The notes below the pieces were generated by a model. That model made no database searches and had not been told where the DNA came from. It was given only the letters and a program-made list of their open reading frames with translations. The translations under genes were made by a program, and so were the position numbers. A stretch of 64,000 bases of DNA, taken from positions 62,001-126,000 of the forward strand of contig JAIEMA010000019.1 of the NCBI GenBank assembly GCA_019752535.1, read 5' to 3'. Positions 9,624-20,400 of this stretch are shown here, in pieces; positions within the stretch are counted from its first letter, which is position 1; every line of letters starts with the position of its first letter. The DNA is from Bacteriovoracaceae bacterium (GTDB lineage Bacteria > Bdellovibrionota > Bacteriovoracia > Bacteriovoracales > Bacteriovoracaceae).

Positions 9624-10745
9624 ATGAAAAAGATTCTTTATCTCTCGGCCAATGGATATATCGGAGGAGCAGAGAAATTTATTTTGAATAGTTGCAAAAT
9701 GCATCTCCAAAATAACAAATATCTTCCCTGCATTTTGTTTTTTAAAAACGGTGAAGCGGTTAAAGAAGCAAAACTCCTCAACATTCCCCATTTCGTACTT
9801 AAAAATGAATTCAAGCTCTCAAGCCCCCTAAGATTACTTAGAGCGATTTTAGAGATACGAGATATTACAAAAACCATGAACCCAGAATGGGTACATACGA
9901 CAATGCCCTATACTCAAATAGTCTTTGGTCTCTCATCTTATGGGATTAGAACAAAGGTTGCTTGGTTTCAACATGGCCCAGTGGGAGGAACGCTCGATAA
10001 GATTGCCTCGCTATTTAAAAGCCATCTCCTTCTTTTTAATAGCCAATTTTTGAAGAGTGCTCATTTCGCTACAGTTCCAATAATAAGAAGCAATGAAGTA
10101 GAGATTATCAAATTAGGTGTTGAAAGTGCGAACAACTACAATGAAAAATTCCTAAGTTCTAAACTAAGACTTGGAACAAGTGGACGCATTTGTTCATGGA
10201 AAGGCTTTCATCTCATCGTAGAGGCTCTCAAATTATTAAAAGAGAATTATCCACATTCAAGATTCAGTTTTAGCATCGCTGGTAATGCTAAAACCCCAAA
10301 AGATATTGAGTATGAAAATAGTCTTAAAAACTTAGTTGTTAAGAATAATCTTCATCAAGAGATAAAATTCATTGGGCACGTGATTGATATAAAGAACTTT
10401 TATCAAACGATAGATGTATTCATTCATTCATCCACTATCCCTGAACCTTTTGGACTAGTCGTTGCAGAGGCAATGGGACAAAGTTGCTTAGTCATTGGAT
10501 CAAACCAAGGTGGTGTCACTGACCTAATAATAAATGGCGACACTGGGTTGAGTTTTAAATCGACAACTCATGAAGCGGTTCAAGATCTTTACTCCATTCT
10601 AGAGAGGCTTCTCTTAAATTTTGAATCAAAAAATCTTGATGAGTATAAAAAAATACAAAAAGCAGGATTTGAATTAATCAAGAATCAGTATTCTCTCGTC
10701 TGCATGACAAATGAGCTCGAGGATTTATATAAGAATTCTAAATAA
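9624..10745 (+). CDS. Glycosyltransferase family 4
   Basis: 373 residues. ILYLSANGYIGGAEKFILNS is the GT4 acceptor loop (GGAE), GTSGRICSWKGFHLIVEALK begins the C-terminal domain, and IHSSTIPEPFGLVVAEAMGQ (about 270-289) contains the EPFGxxxxEAM donor motif with both catalytic-type Glu. No good ribosome-binding site is visible; the start 1 nt after the methyltransferase stop suggests translational coupling. The 3' end overlaps the convergent gene at 10738 by 8 nt. Confidence 0.9.
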   Translation: MKKILYLSANGYIGGAEKFILNSCKMHLQNNKYLPCILFFKNGEAVKEAKLLNIPHFVLKNEFKLSSPLRLLRAILEIRDITKTMNPEWVHTTMPYTQIVFGLSSYGIRTKVAWFQHGPVGGTLDKIASLFKSHLLLFNSQFLKSAHFATVPIIRSNEVEIIKLGVESANNYNEKFLSSKLRLGTSGRICSWKGFHLIVEALKLLKENYPHSRFSFSIAGNAKTPKDIEYENSLKNLVVKNNLHQEIKFIGHVIDIKNFYQTIDVFIHSSTIPEPFGLVVAEAMGQSCLVIGSNQGGVTDLIINGDTGLSFKSTTHEAVQDLYSILERLLLNFESKNLDEYKKIQKAGFELIKNQYSLVCMTNELEDLYKNSK

Positions 10746-11886
10746 AGTTTGCTAATTCGGCTCCAGCTTTGCTCCAAGAGACATCGCCCAGTAATTTGAT
10801 GCGCTCATTTCTTAAATGCATTTTGGCATTTAAATCTTTGACCTCTACTGGCACAAAGGAGAAGTCTTTTTCATCTGAAAAATACACTTCGGGCAAGCCC
10901 TTAAGTAACTCACTGGCCCCCACTTGATCGAATCGTGTGACAATGGCCAATCCCATTGCCATCGCTTCAAAAAGCACTAAGCCAAATGGCTCATAGATCG
11001 TTGGAAAGATAAATGCATCACTTAGTGAATAGAAGAGTGGGACTTCTCTTGTGAATGTAATGGGATAAACATTTATATCTTTAGGCCAAACAACTGGCTT
11101 TCCAGCAGATGGACTGCCAATGACAATAAACTGACACCCCTTAACTTGAGAAACTATCTCTAAGGCTTGTGGGAGGCCCTTTCTCTCATAAGCTCCAATA
11201 AATAGATAAATGGGCTTACTGACATTCAGACCCTTGAGAATTGGATAGCGAGTGACGAGATCATTTAAGATTTCAATCTTAGGCTTTTTATTAATTTCAA
11301 AACGAGACAAGTTGACGCCACTATAAATTGTTTTAGCCTCAATACCTGTGTAATTATCTTTCAAGTAATTTGTTAAAAAATGTGCAGGCGAGAAGAATTT
11401 CAATCCTTTCTTTTTAAAAAGATAATTCTCGCACATTTCAAAATACGCAAAAAGAATTTTTTTATAAATCTTTCTCACTCCATGATTGCTCTCTTGCTCT
11501 AAACCTCTTTGTGTCCAAATGTGATGAATGAATTGAATACTCACTGAATCGACACTTAATGAACTTATTCCGATTCCTATTCTAAATGTCTCATCTCCAA
11601 AAAATAAAAGGTTATAGAAATAGGTCCACACTTGATAAAAAAGGCTCTTCAACAAAACAGGCTTTATCTTTGGAAAAGGGACTCTTCCCCAGCTTAATTT
11701 TCCCTTAAAGCCAGGAAACAATTCGGTCAAATTACTGGTTGAGAATGACACCACTCGAATTTCTGAGAATTGGTCAAGATACCCTACCGGTAGGTGCCTA
11801 ATTAACTCAATGAGCGAGTTACTATGCCCAATCTCAATTTTAAAATCATGAACATAGAGCGCCAATCTAGTCTTTCTCTTATTCAA
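10738..11886 (-). CDS. Glycosyltransferase family 4
   Basis: 382 residues. The acceptor loop is degenerate (FKIEIGHSNSLIELIRHLP), but YLFIGAYERKGLPQALEIV starts a normal C-terminal domain and FPTIYEPFGLVLFEAMAMGL carries the EPFGxxxxEAM motif. Several features (HHIWTQRGLE, FSPAHFLTNYLKDNY, YSGVNLSRF) fit a cytoplasmic mannosyl- or glucosyltransferase. It is a single gene divergent from the glycosyltransferase at 11946 and convergent with that at 9624. Confidence 0.88.
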   Translation of the reverse strand: MNKRKTRLALYVHDFKIEIGHSNSLIELIRHLPVGYLDQFSEIRVVSFSTSNLTELFPGFKGKLSWGRVPFPKIKPVLLKSLFYQVWTYFYNLLFFGDETFRIGIGISSLSVDSVSIQFIHHIWTQRGLEQESNHGVRKIYKKILFAYFEMCENYLFKKKGLKFFSPAHFLTNYLKDNYTGIEAKTIYSGVNLSRFEINKKPKIEILNDLVTRYPILKGLNVSKPIYLFIGAYERKGLPQALEIVSQVKGCQFIVIGSPSAGKPVVWPKDINVYPITFTREVPLFYSLSDAFIFPTIYEPFGLVLFEAMAMGLAIVTRFDQVGASELLKGLPEVYFSDEKDFSFVPVEVKDLNAKMHLRNERIKLLGDVSWSKAGAELANFI

Positions 11887-11945
11887 ACCAATTCCTTTGT
11901 ACCCGATTTCAAGATTATCTATTATCCTAACATAGGATAAAAAAA

Positions 11946-13082
11946 ATGAAATTATTAGTCATTGGACACTCACTCATAATTGACACCAATAGATCCTTTT
12001 GGAGCACTTTTGCAAAAGCAAATAAAGCCCAAATTGATCTCATTGCGCCGTCACAATGGAGTTCGAATCTCAAAAGTGAGATTGAGTTTCAACCTAACCC
12101 GGCCACTGATGCCCACATCGCAAAAATAATCCCAACAAAAGTTTTTTTTAGAGGAAATGGAAGCCGTTTTTTTTATAATCCGTTTAAGATCTTCTCTCTT
12201 TTAAATTCTACAAAATACGATGCGATTTACATGAACCAAGAGACATGGGCCTTAAGCACTAGTTTATTTATTTTAACTAAGCTTGCCTCAAGAAATAAGA
12301 ACACAGCACTCTTTCTTACAGTGGCGCAAAACCTGAAAAAAGACAGACTCAAATTCATGCACCCATATGAGAGATTTGTGTCTCGATTTATCTCAAGTTT
12401 TTTATATTGCTCTGAAGGGGTCAAGAATGTCCTTCGATGGAAGGGCATTACAACTGACTGCATCTACTTCCCACTTCCCTATGACGAAGAGAAATACAAA
12501 ATAACGCCAATACAATTGTCCCAAGAATTCAAGATTGGTTATCTCGGTAGAATTTCTACAGACAAAGGAATCGAAATCCTTCTTAAAGCATGCGAACTTT
12601 TGAAACAAGAGGGTTTCAAATTCAAACTCATTGTTGCTGGCAACGGCCCACTCGTTGAGCTCATCAAATCTAAAAATTATGTGCAATATGAAGGGTTAAT
12701 TCCTCATAATCAGGCGCATTTATTTTATGAAAAAATCGACTGCTTTGTACTTCCCTCTCAATCCACTCCACACTGGATTGAGCAATTTGGCAGAGTCATC
12801 GTTGAATCTTTTGGTGCCGGAAGGCCTGTCATTGGATCAAGCAGTGGCTCAATCCCAGAGGTTTTAAATTTTGTTGATTGGAACTGGATATTTAGCGAAA
12901 AATCCGCTTTAGAATTATCTGAGAAGATTAAAGCCCTTTATGAGCACTTAAAGCAAGATGGGGGCATAAAAAATCTTGAACGTTCAGTTGAGCTCAATTC
13001 GAAGCTTTTTTCTCAAAAGCAAGTCTCGCTAAAACTTTATCACGATATATCAAAAAGACTTTCTCAACTCCATAGTACGTAA
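11946..13082 (+). CDS. Glycosyltransferase family 4
   Basis: 378 residues, GT-B. KIGYLGRISTDKGIEILLKA (around 195) and EQFGRVIVESFGAGRPVIGS (around 280) are the donor-domain signatures, the latter with Glu residues spaced as in GT4. Its last 89 nt lie antisense to the last 89 nt of the convergent acyltransferase gene, an unusually long overlap in which both frames look conserved in length. AGGATA lies upstream of the ATG. Confidence 0.88.
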   Translation: MKLLVIGHSLIIDTNRSFWSTFAKANKAQIDLIAPSQWSSNLKSEIEFQPNPATDAHIAKIIPTKVFFRGNGSRFFYNPFKIFSLLNSTKYDAIYMNQETWALSTSLFILTKLASRNKNTALFLTVAQNLKKDRLKFMHPYERFVSRFISSFLYCSEGVKNVLRWKGITTDCIYFPLPYDEEKYKITPIQLSQEFKIGYLGRISTDKGIEILLKACELLKQEGFKFKLIVAGNGPLVELIKSKNYVQYEGLIPHNQAHLFYEKIDCFVLPSQSTPHWIEQFGRVIVESFGAGRPVIGSSSGSIPEVLNFVDWNWIFSEKSALELSEKIKALYEHLKQDGGIKNLERSVELNSKLFSQKQVSLKLYHDISKRLSQLHST

Positions 13083-14079
13083 TTGCAGAAATAATAAGAT
13101 TGAGAATGAAAAAAATTATCAATTTTAATAACCAATGAATCGAAAGATCCCATTTTAAAAAAACGCGTATAAATAAATTATTCCATAGATACAAACCGTA
13201 GGACCAAAGTGCTATCTTATGGATTGGCATAAATATAAAATCAGGGATTCTAATCGAATAGGTAGAGATGAGAAGAAAAGAAAAAGCTAAAGCCAGAATT
13301 GAATATAAAAAGACGATATTAAATCCGTAGATATCAGGACCAGATATCCCTAAACTCACAAAAAGAAGAGACAAGCCTAAGATAGCCAATACTTTTCTTG
13401 AACCAGTTGAGATTTTTTCCCAAGACTTAAAGCTTGCAGCGAGGAGAACTCCTGCAGAGATACCATCAAGGTGAGTATGAAAAGGAAATCTTACTAAACT
13501 TGAAAGAACAATCTCGTTGGCGCTATTCATGGCACCAGACTTCCAAATAAAAAATCTAGCAATCACACTCATCAAAACAGGTAAGCACCAAATTTTTAAA
13601 TTATTGGATTTCACACCAAACACAAAAAAAACAATAGGGAATAGTATATAAAACTGCTCCTCGATACAAAGTGACCAAGACTGTACAAAGTCATTGAGGT
13701 TAAAATAATTTTGAAAAAAAACGAGAAAGGAATAATTCCAGTCGTTAAAAGGGAAACCAAAATAAGGTTTAATAAATAAATAGACGAAAAGAACAAGAAA
13801 ATAGAGAGGAAATGTTCGAAACCATCTCTTAATCCAAAATGTTTTTAAGCCTTGAATGACTCCCATTGTTGAATTGAGAGAAAACACTTGATTGGCGATA
13901 AGAAATCCTGAAAGAACAAAAAAAAGATCCACCCCAATCCACCCGTATGAAAAGAGTCTAGAAATAGACTGAGGAATTTCTGGTATGGCCTGACTGGAGT
14001 GCAAGAGAAGAACCATTAAAATAGCAAAAAACCTTAAAAGATCTAACCCTTGATTTCTTTTTAAAGAATTCACATTCAT
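12994..14079 (-). CDS. Acyltransferase 3 family membrane protein
   Basis: 361 residues, about ten transmembrane helices. GLDLLRFFAILMVLLLHSSQ (residues about 11-30) contains the R/H catalytic-type motif, YGWIGVDLFFVLSGFLIANQ follows, and QSWSLCIEEQFYILFPIVF is the third family hallmark. It probably O-acetylates the surface glycan. It is translated with the upstream glycosyltransferase (4-nt overlap at 14076-14079). The final residues are encoded antisense to the glycosyltransferase at 11946-13082. Confidence 0.92.
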   Translation of the reverse strand: MNVNSLKRNQGLDLLRFFAILMVLLLHSSQAIPEIPQSISRLFSYGWIGVDLFFVLSGFLIANQVFSLNSTMGVIQGLKTFWIKRWFRTFPLYFLVLFVYLFIKPYFGFPFNDWNYSFLVFFQNYFNLNDFVQSWSLCIEEQFYILFPIVFFVFGVKSNNLKIWCLPVLMSVIARFFIWKSGAMNSANEIVLSSLVRFPFHTHLDGISAGVLLAASFKSWEKISTGSRKVLAILGLSLLFVSLGISGPDIYGFNIVFLYSILALAFSFLLISTYSIRIPDFIFMPIHKIALWSYGLYLWNNLFIRVFLKWDLSIHWLLKLIIFFILNLIISAITYYGVEKVFLIYRDKVLARLAFEKKASN

Positions 14080-15161
14080 AAGGAACTCAGAAATTTATCT
14101 ACATTCCTTAAGAATGCAGGATAACTTAATTCTCTATGAAAAAAATCTAAACTATTTTGGGACAGTTCTTGAATGAGATTTTGATTCTCTGAGAGCATTT
14201 TAATTTTTTGCTCTAAAATTTCGGCGTTTTTAATTGGAAATTTTAAGCCTGTTTTGTTTTCTTGGACCAAAAAAGAAACCCCTGTATCAATATCTGATGC
14301 TAAAACAGGTAAACCTTGTGAAAAAGCTTCTACAATCGTCATCCCGTAGGCTTCGGCACGATTTATACTCGAAACAATGAGGGCATCATGTTCCTCAAAT
14401 AACTCAAATTTTTTCTTTTCTGACACGGATCCCAAAAACTTCACATTATTGCCAGCAAGTTTTTTTAATTTATTTTCTAGAGGACCTCCACCTACGACTG
14501 TTAGTTCGTATGGTAAATTTTTAAAACATTCGATGAGAAACTCAAATCCTTTGTAGGGCACCATTCTCCCAATGGTAAGGAATTTACCTTTAAACGGTGA
14601 TCTAAGCGTAGAGAGAGGTGGCAGTGATTCAATACAAAATGGAATAACTTGAACTTTATTTCTTTCAAGCGTTGAAAGTATGGCAGAAGTTTCTCTTAAG
14701 TTTGGCGAGGAGCAGATAAAATAATCATAGACCGAAAGTGAATTTTTAAAATGAAGATTGTAGGCATCGCGAAGAGTGACCTGATTGATAATATCACTGT
14801 GATAAATACCTACTATTTTTATATTCTTTGCCCTGATCATTGAACCAAAGAGCTTAAGAAGCTCGTGTGCATAGGGATTAGGAAGATGAACAAATATGAC
14901 ACTGGGTGTGTTATTTTTGAGTTGAGAGTAGAACTGCCAAAGATAAGAGTATGAAAGAGGGGAAGATTTGACTTTGATATCTTCTCTCGACTGCAGGACT
15001 TGCTCTTTATAGCTCCCAGCATATTTCTTATTCACTTCACCCAAGGAGAGAACGACAACCTCGTGATTCAAATCTAGGGCAGCACGCGAGAAAAATTCAG
15101 CCACGATCTCTAAGCCGCCGTAGGTGGGTGGGTAATACTTAGAGAGCTGAAGAACTTTCAC
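14076..15161 (-). CDS. Glycosyltransferase family 4
   Basis: 361 residues. LQLSKYYPPTYGGLEIVAEF is a textbook GT4 N-terminus, FLTIGRMVPYKGFEFLIECF opens the donor domain and SSINRAEAYGMTIVEAFSQG holds the E-x7-E motif (EAYGMTIVE). GVSFLVQENKTGL is the usual strand near the end. It begins 11 nt downstream of the SLBB protein gene and overlaps the acyltransferase gene by 4 nt, so the three form one minus-strand operon. Confidence 0.93.
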   Translation of the reverse strand: MKVLQLSKYYPPTYGGLEIVAEFFSRAALDLNHEVVVLSLGEVNKKYAGSYKEQVLQSREDIKVKSSPLSYSYLWQFYSQLKNNTPSVIFVHLPNPYAHELLKLFGSMIRAKNIKIVGIYHSDIINQVTLRDAYNLHFKNSLSVYDYFICSSPNLRETSAILSTLERNKVQVIPFCIESLPPLSTLRSPFKGKFLTIGRMVPYKGFEFLIECFKNLPYELTVVGGGPLENKLKKLAGNNVKFLGSVSEKKKFELFEEHDALIVSSINRAEAYGMTIVEAFSQGLPVLASDIDTGVSFLVQENKTGLKFPIKNAEILEQKIKMLSENQNLIQELSQNSLDFFHRELSYPAFLRNVDKFLSSL

Positions 15162-15172
15162 AAAATCTCATT

Positions 15173-15712
15173 TTAATTATTTCGAGTATCTTGGATTCGT
15201 TGATAGAGAAGTACTGACGATAAGATTCCTACAACAACTCCCACGAGACTTGTGTAATAGGCACGATTTGTATAAAAACGATCATTACTGACAAAAACAG
15301 TGTCACCTGGTTTCAAAACATAATCATGGGCCTCAAGTGAGCCCCCACTGGTTAAATCAAATTCTTTGCGAAGAACTTTCCCGTCCATAATTCTTGTTAC
15401 GGTCACTTCTTCGAGATCAGCACTCCCCGTTCCACCGCCAGCAAAGGACAAGCCCTTTACTAACTTTGTATCCACGGGAATGTAGTGTAATCCTGATCGA
15501 TTTACTTCTCCCCACATGTGAACAGGCATCAAAGGCTTATTCTTATTTGTACTCGAGTAAAAAACGGCCCCAGTGCTCTTCCCCAAATCCTTTACATCAG
15601 ACGGTAAAGCCAGGTCTTGAAGATCTATGTCTTGAGACCAAACACATTGAGGTGAAATTAAAACTGTTATTAGCGACAAGCTAAAAATAAATCTTCTTAA
15701 AAGTTGAGCCAT
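15173..15712 (-). CDS. Small SLBB-type polysaccharide export protein with C-terminal membrane anchor
   Basis: 179 residues. A Sec signal (residues 1-26, ending CVWSQ) is followed by a single soluble-ligand-binding beta-grasp repeat: VHMWGEVNRSGLHYIPVDTK (about 64-83), LSFAGGGTGSADLEEVTVTR, then YVLKPGDTVFVSND, the standard SLBB ending. A hydrophobic helix (SLVGVVVGILSSVLLYQR) lies at the C-terminus. Wza-type outer-membrane exporters have an additional poly_export domain and are about 350-400 residues; that domain is absent here. It may be a periplasmic partner of a separate outer-membrane channel, anchored in the inner membrane. It is first in the operon with the glycosyltransferase and acyltransferase genes. 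Confidence 0.75.
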   Translation of the reverse strand: MAQLLRRFIFSLSLITVLISPQCVWSQDIDLQDLALPSDVKDLGKSTGAVFYSSTNKNKPLMPVHMWGEVNRSGLHYIPVDTKLVKGLSFAGGGTGSADLEEVTVTRIMDGKVLRKEFDLTSGGSLEAHDYVLKPGDTVFVSNDRFYTNRAYYTSLVGVVVGILSSVLLYQRIQDTRNN

Positions 15713-15756
15713 GCTAAAATTATAAAAAGACTATAAACAAAACACAACTTATTAAA

Positions 15757-17277
15757 ATGCAAGTTCAATGGTTTGATGAAAAATACAGCGTTAAAACCAA
15801 CTGGGTCAACTACTGTTGCCTCATAGTGTTGTTTGCGTTTAATTTTTTAGGCTTTCCCTCTCTGAAATATGTCTACCTGGCCTATAGCTTCATCGTTTAT
15901 CTCTCTGTTCTCTTTTTTAATCCTGCGACAACTCTCCCTCTCATCATCTCCTACGGATTCGTTGAAGGTCAGGGTAGAATTTTGTGGGGCTATCATCCGG
16001 CGGCTCGTATTGCGTTTGATTTATTGATCGTACTTGCGACTCTTCGTGGTTTCGTGACGAGAAGAGATGTTAAACTCGCTCGCTTTCTACCAATTCACAT
16101 GTTGTTCTTAATTTCACTGCACTTTCTTTGGTATTTGGTCGAAATATTTAATATTAGCGGCATTAATACTCTCGCAGCCATTGCGGGTACCAAAGTTTAT
16201 GTATTTCCCTTTTTTCTACTCATTTACTTTCGACAAAATGAGGCTATTTTCACATCTGATTATTTACAAAAAATTTCAAATTTAATTCTTTTTTTGCTTA
16301 TTTTGGAATGTGCATTAGGAATTTTTCAACTTCAAAATCTCGAAGGCTTTCTTCTTGATACTTCGGAGCATTATCGCCGGGCGATGCGAGGAGATATTTT
16401 CACATTAGATAAATTTCGTCCGTTTGGAACTACTCAGCTGCCAGGAGCGATTTCTGTTTTTATCTTTCTTTCTATGGGATTAATCTTTTTGCGTAAGAAA
16501 TTTCAAAAATGGATGATTGCTTTTTTAGTTCCCGTTTTTTATCTTTTTTTTATCGTGCTTATCATTTGCCAAGTCCGATCTGCGATGATTAAAACGGCCC
16601 TCGTTTTAGTGGGAATACTCATTAGTTTATTTATTAATTCAAAAGAGAAAATGGCGACGATTGTTAGAGTTTCCTCTATCGCGGCGATCCTCATTCCAGT
16701 CGCTGTCTTTTTCGTTTACCCAAAAATTGAAAAACAAGTTGAAGCTTATATAAATCTTGAAGCAGGCTTTGAGCGTTGGGAAGGCCTTGATGAAGTCAAT
16801 GATGTCTCAAAGCACCGTTTAACACCTAGCCAGGTCGCAGACATAATGTTTGAGAAACTCTATGAGTTTCCAATTGGTGTGGGACCCGCGATGACGGGTG
16901 CATCTGGAAGTTTATCAACTGACCTGATTCAGAAAGATCCGATTTATGATAAGAATACTTTTTGGGGCTATGATAATTTTTATCTCAGTTTAGTAATCGA
17001 ATTTGGCTACGGTGCCATTTTTTATATCGCTTATTTTTTAAGTGTTCCTTTAGCATTGATGTATTTCTTAAAAGTAGTCTTCCTCGCAAAAGATTTTCAA
17101 TCTTCAAAGGTCATCTCAATATGCCTCGTGAATATCTTGATTATTTTGGCCGGAAACTGGGGTGCTATTGGTTTGAGCTATAACCCAGAATCCTTCTTTT
17201 TTTGGCTTTGGACAGCCATCGGATTCAACACATATTATTTAGCGCAAAAGTCTCAGGCAGAAGCCGTAACTGCTTAA
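15757..17277 (+). CDS. Wzy/O-antigen ligase family membrane protein
   Basis: 506 residues with roughly eleven hydrophobic helices and a long periplasmic loop around residues 325-410 (contains RWEGLDEVNDVSKHRL and PIGVGPAMTGASGS), the arrangement of Wzy_C/O-antigen ligase proteins. Arg in CQVRSAMIKT (about 270) corresponds to the R-S/T/A motif in that family. It should polymerise repeat units or ligate the finished glycan in the periplasm. It is divergent from the SLBB gene and is the last glycan gene before the protease/RiPP segment. Confidence 0.8.
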   Translation: MQVQWFDEKYSVKTNWVNYCCLIVLFAFNFLGFPSLKYVYLAYSFIVYLSVLFFNPATTLPLIISYGFVEGQGRILWGYHPAARIAFDLLIVLATLRGFVTRRDVKLARFLPIHMLFLISLHFLWYLVEIFNISGINTLAAIAGTKVYVFPFFLLIYFRQNEAIFTSDYLQKISNLILFLLILECALGIFQLQNLEGFLLDTSEHYRRAMRGDIFTLDKFRPFGTTQLPGAISVFIFLSMGLIFLRKKFQKWMIAFLVPVFYLFFIVLIICQVRSAMIKTALVLVGILISLFINSKEKMATIVRVSSIAAILIPVAVFFVYPKIEKQVEAYINLEAGFERWEGLDEVNDVSKHRLTPSQVADIMFEKLYEFPIGVGPAMTGASGSLSTDLIQKDPIYDKNTFWGYDNFYLSLVIEFGYGAIFYIAYFLSVPLALMYFLKVVFLAKDFQSSKVISICLVNILIILAGNWGAIGLSYNPESFFFWLWTAIGFNTYYLAQKSQAEAVTA

Positions 17278-17414
17278 TATCATGAAGCAACGCTTTTAGA
17301 ATCAATTCCCTAATTCCGACTACTTAGCTCTCAGCTAGGCAAGAACTTCAAATCTTTCGCACAAAGTAATATTAAGAACGCTTCAATATATAATATTCGA
17401 GGGGAGAATGCCTT
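17278..17414. other. Intergenic region before the giant protease
   Basis: Contains TAGCT...AGCTA (about 17324-17336), which could be part of a weak terminator for the polymerase gene, the TATAAT noted above, and GGGGAG for the protease. No further gene. Confidence 0.4.
17389..17394 (+). promoter_or_regulatory. Possible -10 element (TATAAT) of the giant protease gene
   Basis: A perfect TATAAT lies 26 nt before the TTG start, in the 137-nt gap after the polymerase gene. No convincing -35 hexamer is visible at 16-18 nt spacing, and a start site about 7 nt downstream would leave only a short leader bearing GGGGAG. In AT-rich DNA this can occur by chance. Confidence 0.25.
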
Positions 17415-20400
17415 TTGAATATTGTTTTACCCTTAATACTTTTTCTCACGATTTTGGTCCCACGGTCCTACGCGGCTTGTGGCGCCACTGACAGGACATG
17501 GATTGGTCAAACCAACACCAATTGGGGAACAAACGCGAACTGGGTTCCAGGAACTTTTCCAAACGCCACAACAGTAAACGCGATCATTGTCACAAACGTG
17601 AGAAATCCAAGTGCGAACACCAACGTTTCAGTTGGCTGCTTAGATGTTCAGTCAGGAATTTTAAGTTCGGTCAATAACAGAACAATTACTGTGGCCGGTG
17701 ATTACGTCAAATCCTTAGCGACTGGCGGTTTAAACGTAAATGCAGCTCATAATTTTACTTTTGCTCTCACTGGTACTACGACTCAAGCCTTCGATGTGGT
17801 TGACCCGGTTAACACGATCACGATTTCAAATAATACGACTGTGAATTTTGGTCAACCCTTCACGATTAGAACAGCGCTCACCTTGAGCGGGACCACCACG
17901 ACATTAAACATCAATGATGATCTCACATATTCAAGTGCCACATTATTCACTATTCCTGCAGGTAACACGGTCAACATTGCGGCCGGAAAAACTCTTTACA
18001 TGTCAGGGAGTATTACAGTCAATGGTACATTAAGACTTAATCCCGGTGCTCAAATGTTGATGGCGCCCGGAACAACGATTACAGTGAACGCTGGTGGACA
18101 GTTAAGACTTGAAGGCGCCAGCGGTAACATTGCTTCAATTGTAGGTAACGGTGGCTACTATAATCTTGCTGTGGCCGGAACTCTTTATGCGAACTACTTT
18201 CGCTTCAATAAAGTCGGTGCAGATCTTAAAGGCGTGAGTGTCACTGGAACTCTTTCAAGCTTTAGTAACGGTGAAGTTCTTTTTATCAACAACAATGGTT
18301 ACGGTCTGACTCTAGGTCCTGCGGCCGTTATTCCTACTACATTTGATGCTGTTGGCTTTTATGACAACTCTGGTTTTGGGACAGCAAAAAACATTAACGC
18401 CACTGGATTTAACGTTTCTTCAGTAACCGTAAATAATTGGGCGGGACTTGATTCTACATTTGAAACCGATCCCAATAATCGAATCACCTGGGGCACACAA
18501 GCGGGAACCGTTTTAAACGTTTCTCAAAATACCAATGCAGGAAGACCAGTGACTCCAGTGACGGCCGGGGCAGCTGCGGCTGAATGGCTTATTCTCTCTT
18601 TCTCTCTTAATCAAGTTTCAGCGGCAACAGATATCACTTCACTGTCTCTAACAATGACTGGCACAGCCGATTTGACCGATGTGGTCTCGATCACACTTTA
18701 TAATCAGGGTGCCACTTGCCAAACGAGAGGGGCAATTATTGGCACAGCTCAAGTTCCGTCAGGAACACCGGGTAAAGTGACGTTCAGTATCCCAGCGGCG
18801 ACAGTGACAGTTTCAGATACAAATGCCAAATGTGTTCATGCTTATCTTCAAACTTCATCAAGTGCAGTCAATGGAAATACCGTCGGTCTCTCACTTGAAG
18901 CCACTGGGGATGTGACAAACTCCCAGGGCTACTCTTTCTCTCCTACATCAGGTCCTCCTGTTCAATCTTCTCTTGCCACCATTTCTGGTAGCGCAACCAG
19001 TGTTTGGGATGGATCGACCAGTGGTAACTGGGCGACGAATTCAAATTGGACACCTGCGACAGCCCCAACATTGACTCGAAGCTGCACCATTGGATCTGGG
19101 ACAAACAGTATATTAATGAACGCAAACAGAGCGTGTATTAATATCATTCTGAATTCTGGCGGTACAATCAACTGGAGCAACACTGCTTTCACACTGAGTG
19201 CTTACGGTGCATTTGATATTCAGTCTGGCTTCACTTTCCAAACCGCAACGAATGGCACTCTTCAAATGCTGGGAGCAAACAACCAGACCTTCTCTTTTGC
19301 TACGGCATGGCCCGGAAACATGATCATTAATAACTCTGGTGGGGTGACAAAACTTATCTCTGTCACAAGTGATACAACCATAAATGGAAACTTGACCCTA
19401 ACTTCTGGAACTCTTGTTATTAATCCAAGCGTGACTCTAACGGTGCTAGGAAATATCACCGTTCAAACAGGAACTGTCTTAAAAATTTCCGGTGGAGGAA
19501 CTTTAAAGCTAGCTAACGGCAGAACCTTAACAGTGAATGCGGGTGGAACCCTTGAGATGGTGGGAAGTGGATCCAATGCCACGATGACTTCAACTTCAAC
19601 AGCTGCAGGCTATACTGTCATCGTAAACGGAACCATCAAAGCTGATCAATACGCCTTCAGTAATCTGGGCACCAATGGAGTCACAATCAACTCTGGTGCC
19701 ACCATTGATCCAACCTACAATCTCTCTAACGGATCTTTCAGCTATCCAGTAAGCAGTAACTCAACATTCCTAAGATTATTCAAAGCCATTCCTGGCAACA
19801 CCATGAGCTCTGTTCAGTTCGCCTCTGGTGGATCAGCTGCCACAAACGTTAAAAATATTTATACGGATGCGACGATTGGCGCGGGAACTTTAACGATTAG
19901 CAACTACTCCGGCGACTTATCTGGTGCTACTTTTGATAACGATAATACTTATCTCATTTCATGGACAACTGTTGGTAATAAGATTGTTGTCGCTCAAGGG
20001 ACGACTTCTCCGACGAACGTGAATCAAGGCCAAGTCGGCGTGGTCATGGGTCGCTTCACATTTAATCAGCAGAACACGGGTAGCACGAGCGCTGACATTA
20101 CAAGTCTGAAACTCACTCTTACGGGAACAGGGGCGGCCAGTTATATTGATGCCGTCAAGATTTACTATGATTCTGGATGCACTAGTTCTGGTGGCGTGCT
20201 TCTTGGCACAGGAACATATTCTGGCTCTCCGGCTACTCTGACATTCTCAGGACTGACTGGTGCAACTATCCCGGCCTCTCTTACCACTCCCCCTACTCGC
20301 TGCATTTATGTCACTTATGATATTTCAGCCACTGCTCCCAATGCTTCAACACTTGGTGTGAGTATTGCGGCTAGCACTGATATAGTCGATTCTCAAGCTT

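Noticed and set aside
12402-12686. Minus-strand frame of 94 codons
   Set aside because: Antisense shadow of the GT4 gene at 11946-13082.
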